Of a stretch of 64,000 nt of DNA, positions 39,276-48,303 are shown piece by piece. A program made the position numbers and the translations under genes. Each line of letters starts with the position of its first letter. Within the stretch, counting starts at the first letter, position 1. The notes below the pieces were generated by a model. The model was not told where the DNA came from, did no database searches, and worked only from the letters and a program-made list of their open reading frames with translations. This DNA is from Thermoplasmata archaeon (lineage in GTDB: Archaea; Thermoplasmatota; Thermoplasmata; Methanomassiliicoccales; Methanomethylophilaceae), in contig SUSU01000002.1 of NCBI GenBank assembly GCA_015063225.1, positions 1 to 64,000 of the forward strand, in the 5' to 3' direction.

Positions 39276-40103
39276 ATGCGCATGTCCGGGACACTCGTGA
39301 TTGGATGCGGAGGATCCGGCAGCAAGGCCGTTTCCGCACTGAAGTCCGAGGGGATGCCGTGCCTCGTCATCAACTGGGGAAACGATCCCGACATAGACAT
39401 CTCCGAGGCCGTTCCCGAGGGATCCGATAGGCTCAACGCCGATACGGTCTCGGCCGCACTTGAGGCGAGCAGGGACAGGATCATCGGAGCCATGGAGGGT
39501 TACTCGGATATCATCCTGGTCGTGTCCCCCGGAGGATTCGTCTCCAACGCGTCCATGGGCTTCATCTCGGGATGTGCCAGGAGTCTCGGTGCGCGTCTGG
39601 TGATGTTCCTCACGCTGCCCTTCGGATTCGAGTCTGAGAGGCGCGAGGCCGTTCTGAAGACGCTGCCGGGTTACGTGGATCTGGCGGACCGCCTGATAAT
39701 CTCCGACCTCCAGTACAGCAAGGAGCTCATCGGCGTACAGGTCGGCATGGCGGTGGACCTCGTGGATGCCCTCACGAGGGTGTCGATACGCATCCTTTCG
39801 AACATCCTCGGTTCGATACCCTTCTTCAGCACCTTCGAATCGAAGACCTATTCGTTCTCCCGCGGATATTCCGACGACATCCTGAAATCCTACAACGAGG
39901 CATCCGCGAATCCCAGGTTCTCGCCCGATCTGGTGGGGAGCAAGACCGTGATATGCACCGATGCTCCCATGGACGATGCGTCCGCGGAGGCGCTCGTCTC
40001 TTACGTGACCAACGAGACCGGCAAGGTCCCAGAGCTCATCCAGGGTAAGGGGGAAGGGAAAGGGGTCACCGTTTTTGTTCCCATTTCCCTCCGGACCGAA
40101 TGA
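39276..40103 (+). CDS. Divergent tubulin/FtsZ superfamily protein lacking canonical T4 signature
   Basis: IGCGGSGSKAV (T1-like), EASRDRIIGAMEGYSDIILVVSPGGFVSNASMGFISGCARSLGARLVMFLTLPFGFESERREAVLKTL parallels FtsZ. Confidence 0.7.
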   Translation: MRMSGTLVIGCGGSGSKAVSALKSEGMPCLVINWGNDPDIDISEAVPEGSDRLNADTVSAALEASRDRIIGAMEGYSDIILVVSPGGFVSNASMGFISGCARSLGARLVMFLTLPFGFESERREAVLKTLPGYVDLADRLIISDLQYSKELIGVQVGMAVDLVDALTRVSIRILSNILGSIPFFSTFESKTYSFSRGYSDDILKSYNEASANPRFSPDLVGSKTVICTDAPMDDASAEALVSYVTNETGKVPELIQGKGEGKGVTVFVPISLRTE

Positions 40104-40788
40104 GCCTCGCGGCATCCCCGAGAACACCCATGATGGTGAAGTACTCGTTCTTGGTGGGGATGGAACGGCCCATCATGCGGCGGAACATGACGGCGGTGGT
40201 CTCGCGGCGGTTCTCCGGGTAACCCACGGCGTCCAGGAGGTCGCCGAAGTACTGGAACATGCGCTCCTTCTCGGATCCGTCGGCGGGTTCGCACTTGGGG
40301 GGAACGTGGCAGGCCTGGAACATCTCGTAGAGCACAACCCCTACCGAGTGGGACAGGTTCATGACGGGATACTCGTCTCCGGCGGGGATGGTGATGAGCA
40401 GGTCGCAGCGGTTGAGCTCGGTCTGCAGGAGGCCGATGTCCTCCCTCCCGAACACGATGGCGATCTTCTCATCGTAGGCACGGGTCTGTTCGGCGAACTC
40501 CCTCACGGGCACCGGGATGCGGGCGAAGTTCTTGTCTCCCTTGGTGATGGTGCCGGATGTGCCAGCAACAAGGAAACAGCCCTCGGTAGCCTCCTCCATG
40601 GAGGTGCAGATGACGGCGTTCTCGAGAATCTCGCTCCCGTGTTTGGAGCGGTTGAGAGCGGTCTCGCCTATCTCGCAGGGATTGACGAGGTAGAGTTCCT
40701 TCACATCGAAATTGGCACAGCAACGGGCTATGGCCCCGACGTTCCCCTCGAACTTGGGCGCCACGACTACGACACGGATATCCGCCAT
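40066..40788 (-). CDS. SpoU/TrmJ-type RNA 2'-O-methyltransferase
   Basis: VVVAPKFEGNVGAIARCCANF, FGREDIGL, MNLSHSVGVVLYE. Confidence 0.9.
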   Translation of the reverse strand: MADIRVVVVAPKFEGNVGAIARCCANFDVKELYLVNPCEIGETALNRSKHGSEILENAVICTSMEEATEGCFLVAGTSGTITKGDKNFARIPVPVREFAEQTRAYDEKIAIVFGREDIGLLQTELNRCDLLITIPAGDEYPVMNLSHSVGVVLYEMFQACHVPPKCEPADGSEKERMFQYFGDLLDAVGYPENRRETTAVMFRRMMGRSIPTKNEYFTIMGVLGDAARLIRSGGKWEQKR

Positions 40789-40871
40789 TGGAATCGGTGC
40801 GCTATCTCGCAGGGTGGTATAAAAGTGGTTCGTGCCGTTAGTTTTTATTACGCGCGCGCATAGTCACACGC

Positions 40872-41615
40872 GTGAACGTACCCGAGGACCACCCTCGTTA
40901 TAAATCCCTGATGACCAGGGAGCATCTTGCGGAAATGGTCAAGGAAGGCATGGTGGACCCCACCGGTCTCATCTCCCACGGGAGAGGGGAGGCCTTCGAT
41001 TATCTGATGGGCGAGCAGACGATCCCGCCCGCGCGCGAGGCCGAGAGGGCCGCGGCGGCCTTCCTCCTGAAGGCGAAGAACCCCGTCGTCTGCATGAACG
41101 GGAACTCCATCGCCCTGGATCCCAAGGGGATGATCGCCCTTGCCGAATCCGTCCCCGCCAAGATGGAGGTCAACATCTTCCACCGCACCGAGGAGAGGAT
41201 GGAGAAGCTCATATCCTATATGGAGAGCCAGGGGGCCAAGGACGTCCTGGGGAGGAACCCCGATGCGAGGATCCCCGGACTCAACCACGCCCGTGCGCTG
41301 TGCATAAACGAGGGGGTCTTCACCAGCGATGTCATCGTCGTCCCCATCGAGGACGGCGACCGCGCGGAGGCCCTCGTGGGGATGGGTAAGGTCGTGATTT
41401 CGATAGACCTGAACCCCCTTTCCCGCACCTCGAAGACCGCCACCGTACCCATCTCGGACGAGATCAGCCGTGCGCTCGCCAACATCCGCGAGTCCGTGGA
41501 GGAGCTCCGCGGGAACACGGCCGAGATCGAGAGGATCACATCATCGTACTCTGGCGAGAAGACCCGCCGGGACACCATAAACCACATCTGCGCCTGCCTC
41601 CAGGCGGGACTTTGA
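40872..41615 (+). CDS. 4-phosphopantoate--beta-alanine ligase (archaeal phosphopantothenate synthetase)
   Basis: HPRYKSL, VCMNGNSIALDP, DLNPLSRTSKTATVPI. Confidence 0.88.
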   Translation: MNVPEDHPRYKSLMTREHLAEMVKEGMVDPTGLISHGRGEAFDYLMGEQTIPPAREAERAAAAFLLKAKNPVVCMNGNSIALDPKGMIALAESVPAKMEVNIFHRTEERMEKLISYMESQGAKDVLGRNPDARIPGLNHARALCINEGVFTSDVIVVPIEDGDRAEALVGMGKVVISIDLNPLSRTSKTATVPISDEISRALANIRESVEELRGNTAEIERITSSYSGEKTRRDTINHICACLQAGL

Positions 41616-41628
41616 AAGGAGAATCACC

Positions 41629-42867
41629 ATGGACGAACTCACCAAGAAAGGGAGCCTGAGGCTCCACTGGGCATACGAGCACATGCCCGTGCTGCAGGAA
41701 GTCGACAAGAGGTTCAGGAAGGAGCAGCCCCTCGCCGGCCTGAAGATCGGAATGGCGCTGCACACAGAGGCCAAGACGGGGATGCTCGCCGTCACCCTCG
41801 CCAACGCCGGCGCAGAGATCCGCCTCGCCAGCTGTAATCCCCTCTCCACCGACGATTCCGTCGCCGCCGCCCTCCGCGAGGAGTTCGGCCTGAAGGTCTA
41901 CGCCAAGAAGTTCGAGAGCGACGAGGAGTACTACGCGAACCTGAACGCGGTCCTGGATATGAAGCCAGACTTCGTCATCGACGACGGCGCGGACCTCATC
42001 ACCATGGCCCACACCACCAGGAGGGAGGTCCTTTCCAACATCAAGGGAGGCAACGAGGAGACCACCACCGGTATCGTCAGGCTGAAGGCGATGGCCGCCG
42101 ACAAGAAACTAGAGTTCCCCGTGATGGATGTCAACGATTCCAAGATGAAGTACCTCTTCGACAACCGCTACGGTACCGGACAGAGCGTCTTCGACGGGTG
42201 GATGAACGCCACCAACCTCATCGTCGCCGGGAAACGCGTAGTTGTGGCGGGATACGGATGGTGCGGGAAGGGCGTCGCCATGAGGTCCAAGGGACTAGGC
42301 GCGCTGGTCACCGTCACCGAGGTCGATCCCGTGAAAGCGATCGAGGCCCGCATGGACGGGTTCGACGTCATGCCCATGTCCGAGGCCGTCAAGACCGCGG
42401 ACATCGTCCTCACCGTGACCGGATGCAAGGACATCGTCACCAAGAAAGACTTCATGAATATGAAGGACGGATGCGTCCTCGGCAACGCCGGGCACTTCGA
42501 CAACGAGATCTCCAAGAAGGACCTGAACGAGCTCGCGGTCTCCAAGGAGCAGGTCAGGGATTTCATCGACTGCTACACCCTCAAGGACGGCAGGAAGTTC
42601 TACCTCATCGGCGAGGGCAGGCTCATGAACCTCGCCGCCGGTCAGGGACACCCCGCCGAGATCATGGACACCAGCTTCTCCACCCAGGCGATGGCCATAG
42701 TGTACATGGTCGAGAACCACGACAGGCTGGCGAACGAGGTCATCCCCGTCCCCGACAAGATAGACAACGAGCTCGCCCGCATCAAGCTCGCCACCCTCGA
42801 CATAGAGATCGACACCCTGTCCGAGGAACAGTACAACTATATCCACAGCTGGCAGGAAGGCACCTGA
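41629..42867 (+). CDS. ahcY: Adenosylhomocysteinase
   Basis: DDGADLI, GYGWCGKGVAMR, VTGCKDIVTKKDF, NAGHFDNEI. Confidence 0.96.
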   Translation: MDELTKKGSLRLHWAYEHMPVLQEVDKRFRKEQPLAGLKIGMALHTEAKTGMLAVTLANAGAEIRLASCNPLSTDDSVAAALREEFGLKVYAKKFESDEEYYANLNAVLDMKPDFVIDDGADLITMAHTTRREVLSNIKGGNEETTTGIVRLKAMAADKKLEFPVMDVNDSKMKYLFDNRYGTGQSVFDGWMNATNLIVAGKRVVVAGYGWCGKGVAMRSKGLGALVTVTEVDPVKAIEARMDGFDVMPMSEAVKTADIVLTVTGCKDIVTKKDFMNMKDGCVLGNAGHFDNEISKKDLNELAVSKEQVRDFIDCYTLKDGRKFYLIGEGRLMNLAAGQGHPAEIMDTSFSTQAMAIVYMVENHDRLANEVIPVPDKIDNELARIKLATLDIEIDTLSEEQYNYIHSWQEGT

Positions 42868-42876
42868 GGCGGTACC

Positions 42877-44025
42877 GTGCGCATCGCCATCATGACCGAC
42901 AGCTTCTATCCCACCACCGACGGCGTAGCCGTCGCCGTCCGCGTGACGAAGGAGGCGCTGGAGGCCATGGGGCACGAGGTATTCGTCCTGGCGCCGGATC
43001 CCGGCAGGGAGGAGGACCGTCTCCCGGGCGTGCGCTACTTCCCGTCGGTGAAGTTCCGCAAGTATGAGGGCTATTACCTCCCCATACTCCCGTCAAACCA
43101 GACGGAGATCATCGAGGAGATCAAGCCCGATGTGATCCACATCAGGGGCGTGGCGATAATGGCCCTGAAGGCGCTGTTCGCCAGCCACAACACCCATGTG
43201 CCGACCGTCCTCACCTATGACACCGTGGTGACCGAGGTCATCGGCATGTACTCCCCCGTCAAACTCCCCAAGGAGACGCTCGCCAGGCTCGCGACCGTCT
43301 ATCTGAGGAAGATGCTCAAGCGCCCCAACGCCATCGCCGTGCCCACCCCGAGCACCGGGAGGGAGCTGGAGGCCATGGGGGTGAAGCCGAGGATGCTCGA
43401 GGTCGTCCCCACGGGCATAGACACGGACCGTTTCCGGTTCTCTCAGGAAGGCCGCGACACGATAAGAGCCAGATACGGTCTGGACGGTTCCCGCGTGGTG
43501 CTCTTCGTGGGACGTCTTTCGTTCGAGAAGAACGTCGACCTGCTCATCCGCTCGCTTCCTCTTATGGAGCCGGACGTGAGACTGCTGATAGTCGGCGACG
43601 GTCCCGCGAGGGAGTCCCTGGAGAAGGCCGTCGACGATACGGGCGTCAGGGACAGGGTGACCTTCACGGGATACATACACGGGGACGAGCTGGTGTATCA
43701 CTATTCGGCCGCGGACGCTTTCGTGTCCCCGTCCGTGTTCGAGACGCAGGGTTTCACAGTCCAGGAAGCGATGTCCGCCGGCCTGGTGGCCGCATGCGGC
43801 AACGGCCGCGCCTTCACGGATTTCATCCGCGACGGGGAGAACGGGTATCTGTTCGACCTCGACGAGAAGTCGTGCGCCGCAGCTGCGATGAACGCCCTGT
43901 CGGCGCCGAAGGAGGTCAGGGACGCGTCCATGGAGACCGCGCTCTCCTACGGGATACGCCCGTGCACGGAGAAACTGGTAGCACTTTACGAGAAGGTAAT
44001 CGAGAGCAGGAGGCAGCAGGAATGA
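42877..44025 (+). CDS. GT4-family glycosyltransferase
   Basis: FYPTTDGVAVAVR, LFVGRLSFEKNVDLLI, ETQGFTVQEAMSAG. Confidence 0.9.
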   Translation: MRIAIMTDSFYPTTDGVAVAVRVTKEALEAMGHEVFVLAPDPGREEDRLPGVRYFPSVKFRKYEGYYLPILPSNQTEIIEEIKPDVIHIRGVAIMALKALFASHNTHVPTVLTYDTVVTEVIGMYSPVKLPKETLARLATVYLRKMLKRPNAIAVPTPSTGRELEAMGVKPRMLEVVPTGIDTDRFRFSQEGRDTIRARYGLDGSRVVLFVGRLSFEKNVDLLIRSLPLMEPDVRLLIVGDGPARESLEKAVDDTGVRDRVTFTGYIHGDELVYHYSAADAFVSPSVFETQGFTVQEAMSAGLVAACGNGRAFTDFIRDGENGYLFDLDEKSCAAAAMNALSAPKEVRDASMETALSYGIRPCTEKLVALYEKVIESRRQQE

Positions 44026-45131
44026 AGATAGTAGAGGTAAATCCGTTCTTCCATCCTTATGACGGAGGCATCGAGCGCAGGATCTACGACACCTCCAGGC
44101 TTTTCGCGGCCCAGGGGCACGACGTCACCGTCGTCACCGGAAGGCTCTCTCCCGACGACCCCGAAGAGGAGGTCATGGACGGTTTCCGCGTCATCCGTCT
44201 GAAATCCAGACTCATCAAGATCTACAATCCCCCGTTCATCTCCTCGAAGGATGTGCTCGGGACCCTCGATTCCATCAACGCCGACATCGTCGACTACCAT
44301 TACCGCTGGGCCCCCAGCTACAACAACGACCTCGCCGATTACGACGGTCCGAAGGTGTTCACATACCACAACATGTGGGGAGAGGGCGAGGGTGTCGTCG
44401 GTTCCATCTCCGAGAGGAACGACAACTCCTTCGCGAAGAAAGTGCTGAGATCCTTCGACCACGTGGTGGCCGTCTCGGATTTCGTCAAGAAGGACCTCCT
44501 GTCCCGCGGTTATTCCGACAGATATGTTACCTCCATCCCTCCCGGGCTGTCCGGGAAATGCGAGCCCGGCACCGGTTCCGGCGATTTCATCCTCTCTCTT
44601 GGGAGGCTTGTCCGCACCAAGGGCCTCGACTATCTCATCGAGGCGATGAAGGATGTCGATCACAAACTGGTGATCTGCGGGAAGGGCCCGGACGCGAAGC
44701 GCATCATGAAGGCCATCGACCGTGCCGGTCTCGGGGACAGGGTGGAGATGAAGGGTTTCGTCTCCGACGAGGAGAAGGACCGCCTCATGGGGGAGTGCAG
44801 GTTCTTCGTCATGCCCTCCCTGCACGAATCCTTCGGCCTCGCGGCCGTGGAGCTCATGTCCCGCGGGAGGCCCCTCGTCTGCTCCGACGCGGACGGTCTC
44901 CCGGATACCGTCGGTGAGGCGGGGTACGTCGTTCCCAAAGGGGACCCGAAGGCGCTCGCGGAGGCCATGAACAGGATGTTCGAGGACCGCGAACTATGCG
45001 AATCCAAGGCCGCCAAGGCCATCGAGACGGCCAAGATATGGGATTGGGACGTGCAGTTCCCGAAACTGGTGGACGTCTACGAGAAGACCGTCTCCGGTGA
45101 ATACACTGAGGAGGATGCGTTCGATGAGTGA
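44022..45131 (+). CDS. GT4-family glycosyltransferase
   Basis: MKIVEVNPFFHPYDGGIERRIYD, LSLGRLVRTKGLDYLIEA, ESFGLAAVELMSRG; start overlaps previous stop. Confidence 0.9.
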   Translation: MKIVEVNPFFHPYDGGIERRIYDTSRLFAAQGHDVTVVTGRLSPDDPEEEVMDGFRVIRLKSRLIKIYNPPFISSKDVLGTLDSINADIVDYHYRWAPSYNNDLADYDGPKVFTYHNMWGEGEGVVGSISERNDNSFAKKVLRSFDHVVAVSDFVKKDLLSRGYSDRYVTSIPPGLSGKCEPGTGSGDFILSLGRLVRTKGLDYLIEAMKDVDHKLVICGKGPDAKRIMKAIDRAGLGDRVEMKGFVSDEEKDRLMGECRFFVMPSLHESFGLAAVELMSRGRPLVCSDADGLPDTVGEAGYVVPKGDPKALAEAMNRMFEDRELCESKAAKAIETAKIWDWDVQFPKLVDVYEKTVSGEYTEEDAFDE

Positions 45132-46041
45132 GAAACCGTATCTCACGGTGTACGGGCACGTCACCGTGGATCAGATCGTCAGGGTGCAGAGGTTCCCGAA
45201 CCTGAACGAGACCGTCGATGTCATGGATAAGAAGACAACGCTCGGGGGGACGGGATCCAACATAGCGATAGCCGCCGCCACCCTCGGGGTGCCCACCGCA
45301 CTCGCCGCCTACGTCGGCCCCGACTTCCCGCAGAAGTTCAGGGACGCCATCTCCGGGAGCGGTGTCATCATGGACGATTTTATCACCGTCGACGATTTCG
45401 AGACTTCGTCGTGCACCATAGTCAACACCGATGACATGGAGCAGAAGGTGGTATTCTATCAGGGTCCGCAGGGCTTCGGAAGCTCGATCGGAAGAGACCT
45501 CACGGGATGTGCCAGGAAATCGGAGAAGGTGCATTTCTGCACAGGGGAGGCAGACTGGTACCTCGGTATGATGGACTCCCTCGCGGGAGGTCCGGAGGTC
45601 GCCGTCGACCCCGCGCAGGAGACATACCGCTTCTGGGACGCGGACAGGATCCGGAGGGCCGTCCCTAATTGTTCCGCCCTGTTCTGCAACGAGTTCGAGG
45701 CGAAGGTCATCGAGGAGCGCCTCGGTATCGCCTCGGTCACGGACATCGATCTCCCCCTGGTGGTGAAGACCGAGGGCTCCTCGGGTTCCGTCGCCCGCAT
45801 CGGAGGGGAGGTCGTCAGGATCCCCTGCATCCCCGGAAGGGCCGTCACGGACCCCACCGGATGCGGCGACAGCATGAGGGCGGGGTTCTACGCCGGACAG
45901 TACCGCGGATACTCCGTAAGGGATTCCCTGGTCATCGGTGCCTCCGTGGCGTCGTTCGTCATCGAGAAGACCGGTGCGATCACCAACCTCCCCGGCTGGG
46001 AGCAGGCGCTGGAGCGCGCTAAGCCCTATCTGGAGGCCTGA
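45124..46041 (+). CDS. PfkB-family carbohydrate kinase
   Basis: GGTGSNIAIAAATLG and DPTGCGDSMRAGF motifs. Confidence 0.9.
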   Translation: MSEKPYLTVYGHVTVDQIVRVQRFPNLNETVDVMDKKTTLGGTGSNIAIAAATLGVPTALAAYVGPDFPQKFRDAISGSGVIMDDFITVDDFETSSCTIVNTDDMEQKVVFYQGPQGFGSSIGRDLTGCARKSEKVHFCTGEADWYLGMMDSLAGGPEVAVDPAQETYRFWDADRIRRAVPNCSALFCNEFEAKVIEERLGIASVTDIDLPLVVKTEGSSGSVARIGGEVVRIPCIPGRAVTDPTGCGDSMRAGFYAGQYRGYSVRDSLVIGASVASFVIEKTGAITNLPGWEQALERAKPYLEA

Positions 46042-46045
46042 GAGA

Positions 46046-46576
46046 CTGCCGCTGATCGCCATATCGGGGACCCCGGGGACCGGGAAGACATCGGTCTCCG
46101 CGGAACTGCGTTCCCGCGGCTATACCGTCATCGATGCCAACGAGCACCTCCGTTCCCGCGGGCTGCTGGGCGAGAAGGACGAGGCCCGCGATACCTACAA
46201 CGTGGACATGGAGGCCTTCAACGACTCCCTCGAGGAGTACCGCCGTTCCCCCGAGACGGTGTTCATAGACTCCCATCTCTCCCATCAGTGCGACTGTTCC
46301 CGCATCATCGTCCTCCGCTGCCACCCCGACGTCCTCGCCGAGAGGCTGAGGGCCCGCGGGTACTCCGAGGCGAAGGTGAGGGAGAACGTTCAGGCCGAGA
46401 TCCTCGACGTGATCCTGTGCGAGGCGACGGATTCGGACATACCCGTGAACGAGATCGACTGTACCGCAAAAGATGTCAAAAGGGTAGCCAACTTAATATT
46501 GGAGGCGCTCGATGGGGGTGTAAACTGCCCTCCGGGCAGCGTAGATTGGTCCCAGGGGATGGAAGAATGGTTCTAG
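46046..46576 (+). CDS. Adenylate kinase-like P-loop NTPase (AK6/Fap7-like), apparent CTG start
   Basis: AISGTPGTGKTSVSAELRSRGY; no ATG/GTG/TTG near the P-loop, SD ggagg at 46032-46036. Confidence 0.75.
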   Translation: MPLIAISGTPGTGKTSVSAELRSRGYTVIDANEHLRSRGLLGEKDEARDTYNVDMEAFNDSLEEYRRSPETVFIDSHLSHQCDCSRIIVLRCHPDVLAERLRARGYSEAKVRENVQAEILDVILCEATDSDIPVNEIDCTAKDVKRVANLILEALDGGVNCPPGSVDWSQGMEEWF

Positions 46577-47244
46577 ACAAGCACCGCAAGGATGTCGATT
46601 TCCTGATCTCTCCCGTTGCGCGGAAATGCATCAACATCAATCCCAACACGATTTCCTGGTTGGGTCTGATAGTCGCGCTCCTCAGCGGCATCGTCCTCTA
46701 CATGAGCTGGGACGAGCACTGGATGCTCCTCCTCGGCGCCGCACTCGTCCTCCTATCCGGGTATTTCGATGCCCTCGACGGGAAGATTGCCAAGCTCGCC
46801 GGCACCTGCTCCAAGAAGGGCGATTTCCTGGACCACGTCTTCGACCGTTACGCCGACATGTTCATGATCGCCGCCATCGCCCTCAGCGGATGGTGCGACA
46901 CATTCATCGGACTGATGGCGGTCATGGGAGTGCTCCTCACTTCTTACATGGGCACCCAGGCGCAGGCCGTCGGCGCGAAGCGTCTCTACGACGGTCTCCT
47001 CGGACGTGCCGACAGGGTCGTGTTCTGTTTCGTAATTCCCATCCTTCAGTTCATCCTAATGGAGCTCGGCTACGGGTTCTTTGAGATCGGCGGCCACGAG
47101 TTCAACTGGATGGAGCTCATGATGGTCTACTTCGCCGTGGTCGGCAACGCCACCGCCGTGCAGAGGGTCATCATCACCTGGAAGAACCTCAACGAGGCCG
47201 AGGCCGAAGCGAAGGCGGAGCCGGAGAAGAAGGATCAGGACTGA
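46567..47244 (+). CDS. CDP-alcohol phosphatidyltransferase (archaetidylinositol-phosphate synthase-like)
   Basis: DALDGKIAKLAGTCSKKGDFLDHVFDRYAD signature, multi-TM. Confidence 0.87.
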   Translation: MVLDKHRKDVDFLISPVARKCININPNTISWLGLIVALLSGIVLYMSWDEHWMLLLGAALVLLSGYFDALDGKIAKLAGTCSKKGDFLDHVFDRYADMFMIAAIALSGWCDTFIGLMAVMGVLLTSYMGTQAQAVGAKRLYDGLLGRADRVVFCFVIPILQFILMELGYGFFEIGGHEFNWMELMMVYFAVVGNATAVQRVIITWKNLNEAEAEAKAEPEKKDQD

Positions 47245-48284
47245 TTCTGCGGGCCGTTCCCGCGGTTCCCTGATTTGATGCGGTAGTAGTTCAGCGGGTG
47301 CTTGATCTTCTCGCAGAGCTGGTCCGGTTCGTAGCAGATGCCGTTGGTCATCATGGTCGCGCACTCGGGTGGGGTGTAACCGTCCCCGCCGGTGAGCTCC
47401 CCGGTGATGTGCTTGATCTGATACTCCGACATGGACTCGTCGAAGTCGGGGGATGCCGCGAAGACCGCGATGATCTGGTCGTAGGTCATCCCCAGCGCGT
47501 GGAAGTACGACACGAGGGCGAAACGCGCGTTGTGAGAGAGGTTCTGCCCGCTCTGGGCCATGGAGATCATGGTCCTGATGCAGGGCGGCAGGAACTCGTC
47601 CTTGACCTCCTGTCCTCCGGTCGGGCTTAGGCGGTTCTTCATCTTCCCGAGTTCCTCGATCACGATCTCCGTTTCGGGCTCCACCAGGGCGCGCACTCCG
47701 TCGGGGATGGGGAGCGGGAGCTCCGATTCGAGGCGGCTGCGGTAGGCGTTCTGGAGGAGACGGATGAACTTGTCGTCCGTGAGGCGCACGTAGCCGTTCC
47801 TGATGTCCATGTTGATGAGCTTCCACTCGGTGGCTTTCATCACGTAGGAGTAGCGGAGGTAGTCGGCGAAGTGCATGTTCATTATGCCTTTCTCTCCCTT
47901 CTTCGCGTTGATCTCCATCTCGCTGACGATGACGGGGATTGCCGATTTGACGTCGTTGAGGAGCGTGTTCATGTGCTCCGCCTCCGCGAGGGCGTAACGC
48001 CGGGTGAGGAGGCGGTCGTTCACGCAGGAGACGAGGATCCTGGCATAAGGGTAGGAGAGGACCTCGTTGAGACAGAGCCAGTCGGCATCGGAACCCACCA
48101 GCGGAACGGGTTCGATGGTGTGGTTGCGGATGGCGCCGAGCACCCTGTCGAGCCCTCTCTGGCGGGCGGGCTCGTAAAGACTGGAAGTGAGCATGGTCTC
48201 GATGTCGGGGCCGTGCTCGGAAGCGTATTGCCCCGAACCCTTGAGGAATGGGAACATCGCCGCGGTTCTTCCGTCCATGGGCAA
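47235..48284 (-). CDS. priL: DNA primase large subunit
   Basis: Cys pattern PPCIRTM...PPECATMMTNGIC...LCEKIKHPLNYY typical of the PriL Fe-S domain. Confidence 0.92.
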   Translation of the reverse strand: MPMDGRTAAMFPFLKGSGQYASEHGPDIETMLTSSLYEPARQRGLDRVLGAIRNHTIEPVPLVGSDADWLCLNEVLSYPYARILVSCVNDRLLTRRYALAEAEHMNTLLNDVKSAIPVIVSEMEINAKKGEKGIMNMHFADYLRYSYVMKATEWKLINMDIRNGYVRLTDDKFIRLLQNAYRSRLESELPLPIPDGVRALVEPETEIVIEELGKMKNRLSPTGGQEVKDEFLPPCIRTMISMAQSGQNLSHNARFALVSYFHALGMTYDQIIAVFAASPDFDESMSEYQIKHITGELTGGDGYTPPECATMMTNGICYEPDQLCEKIKHPLNYYRIKSGNRGNGPQNQS

Positions 48285-48303
48285 CCATAGCCTCCGTCGT
48301 TTT

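Noticed and set aside
47056-48288. 410-aa minus-strand ORF
   Set aside because: Alternative frame of priL; Arg/Pro/His-rich, no motifs.
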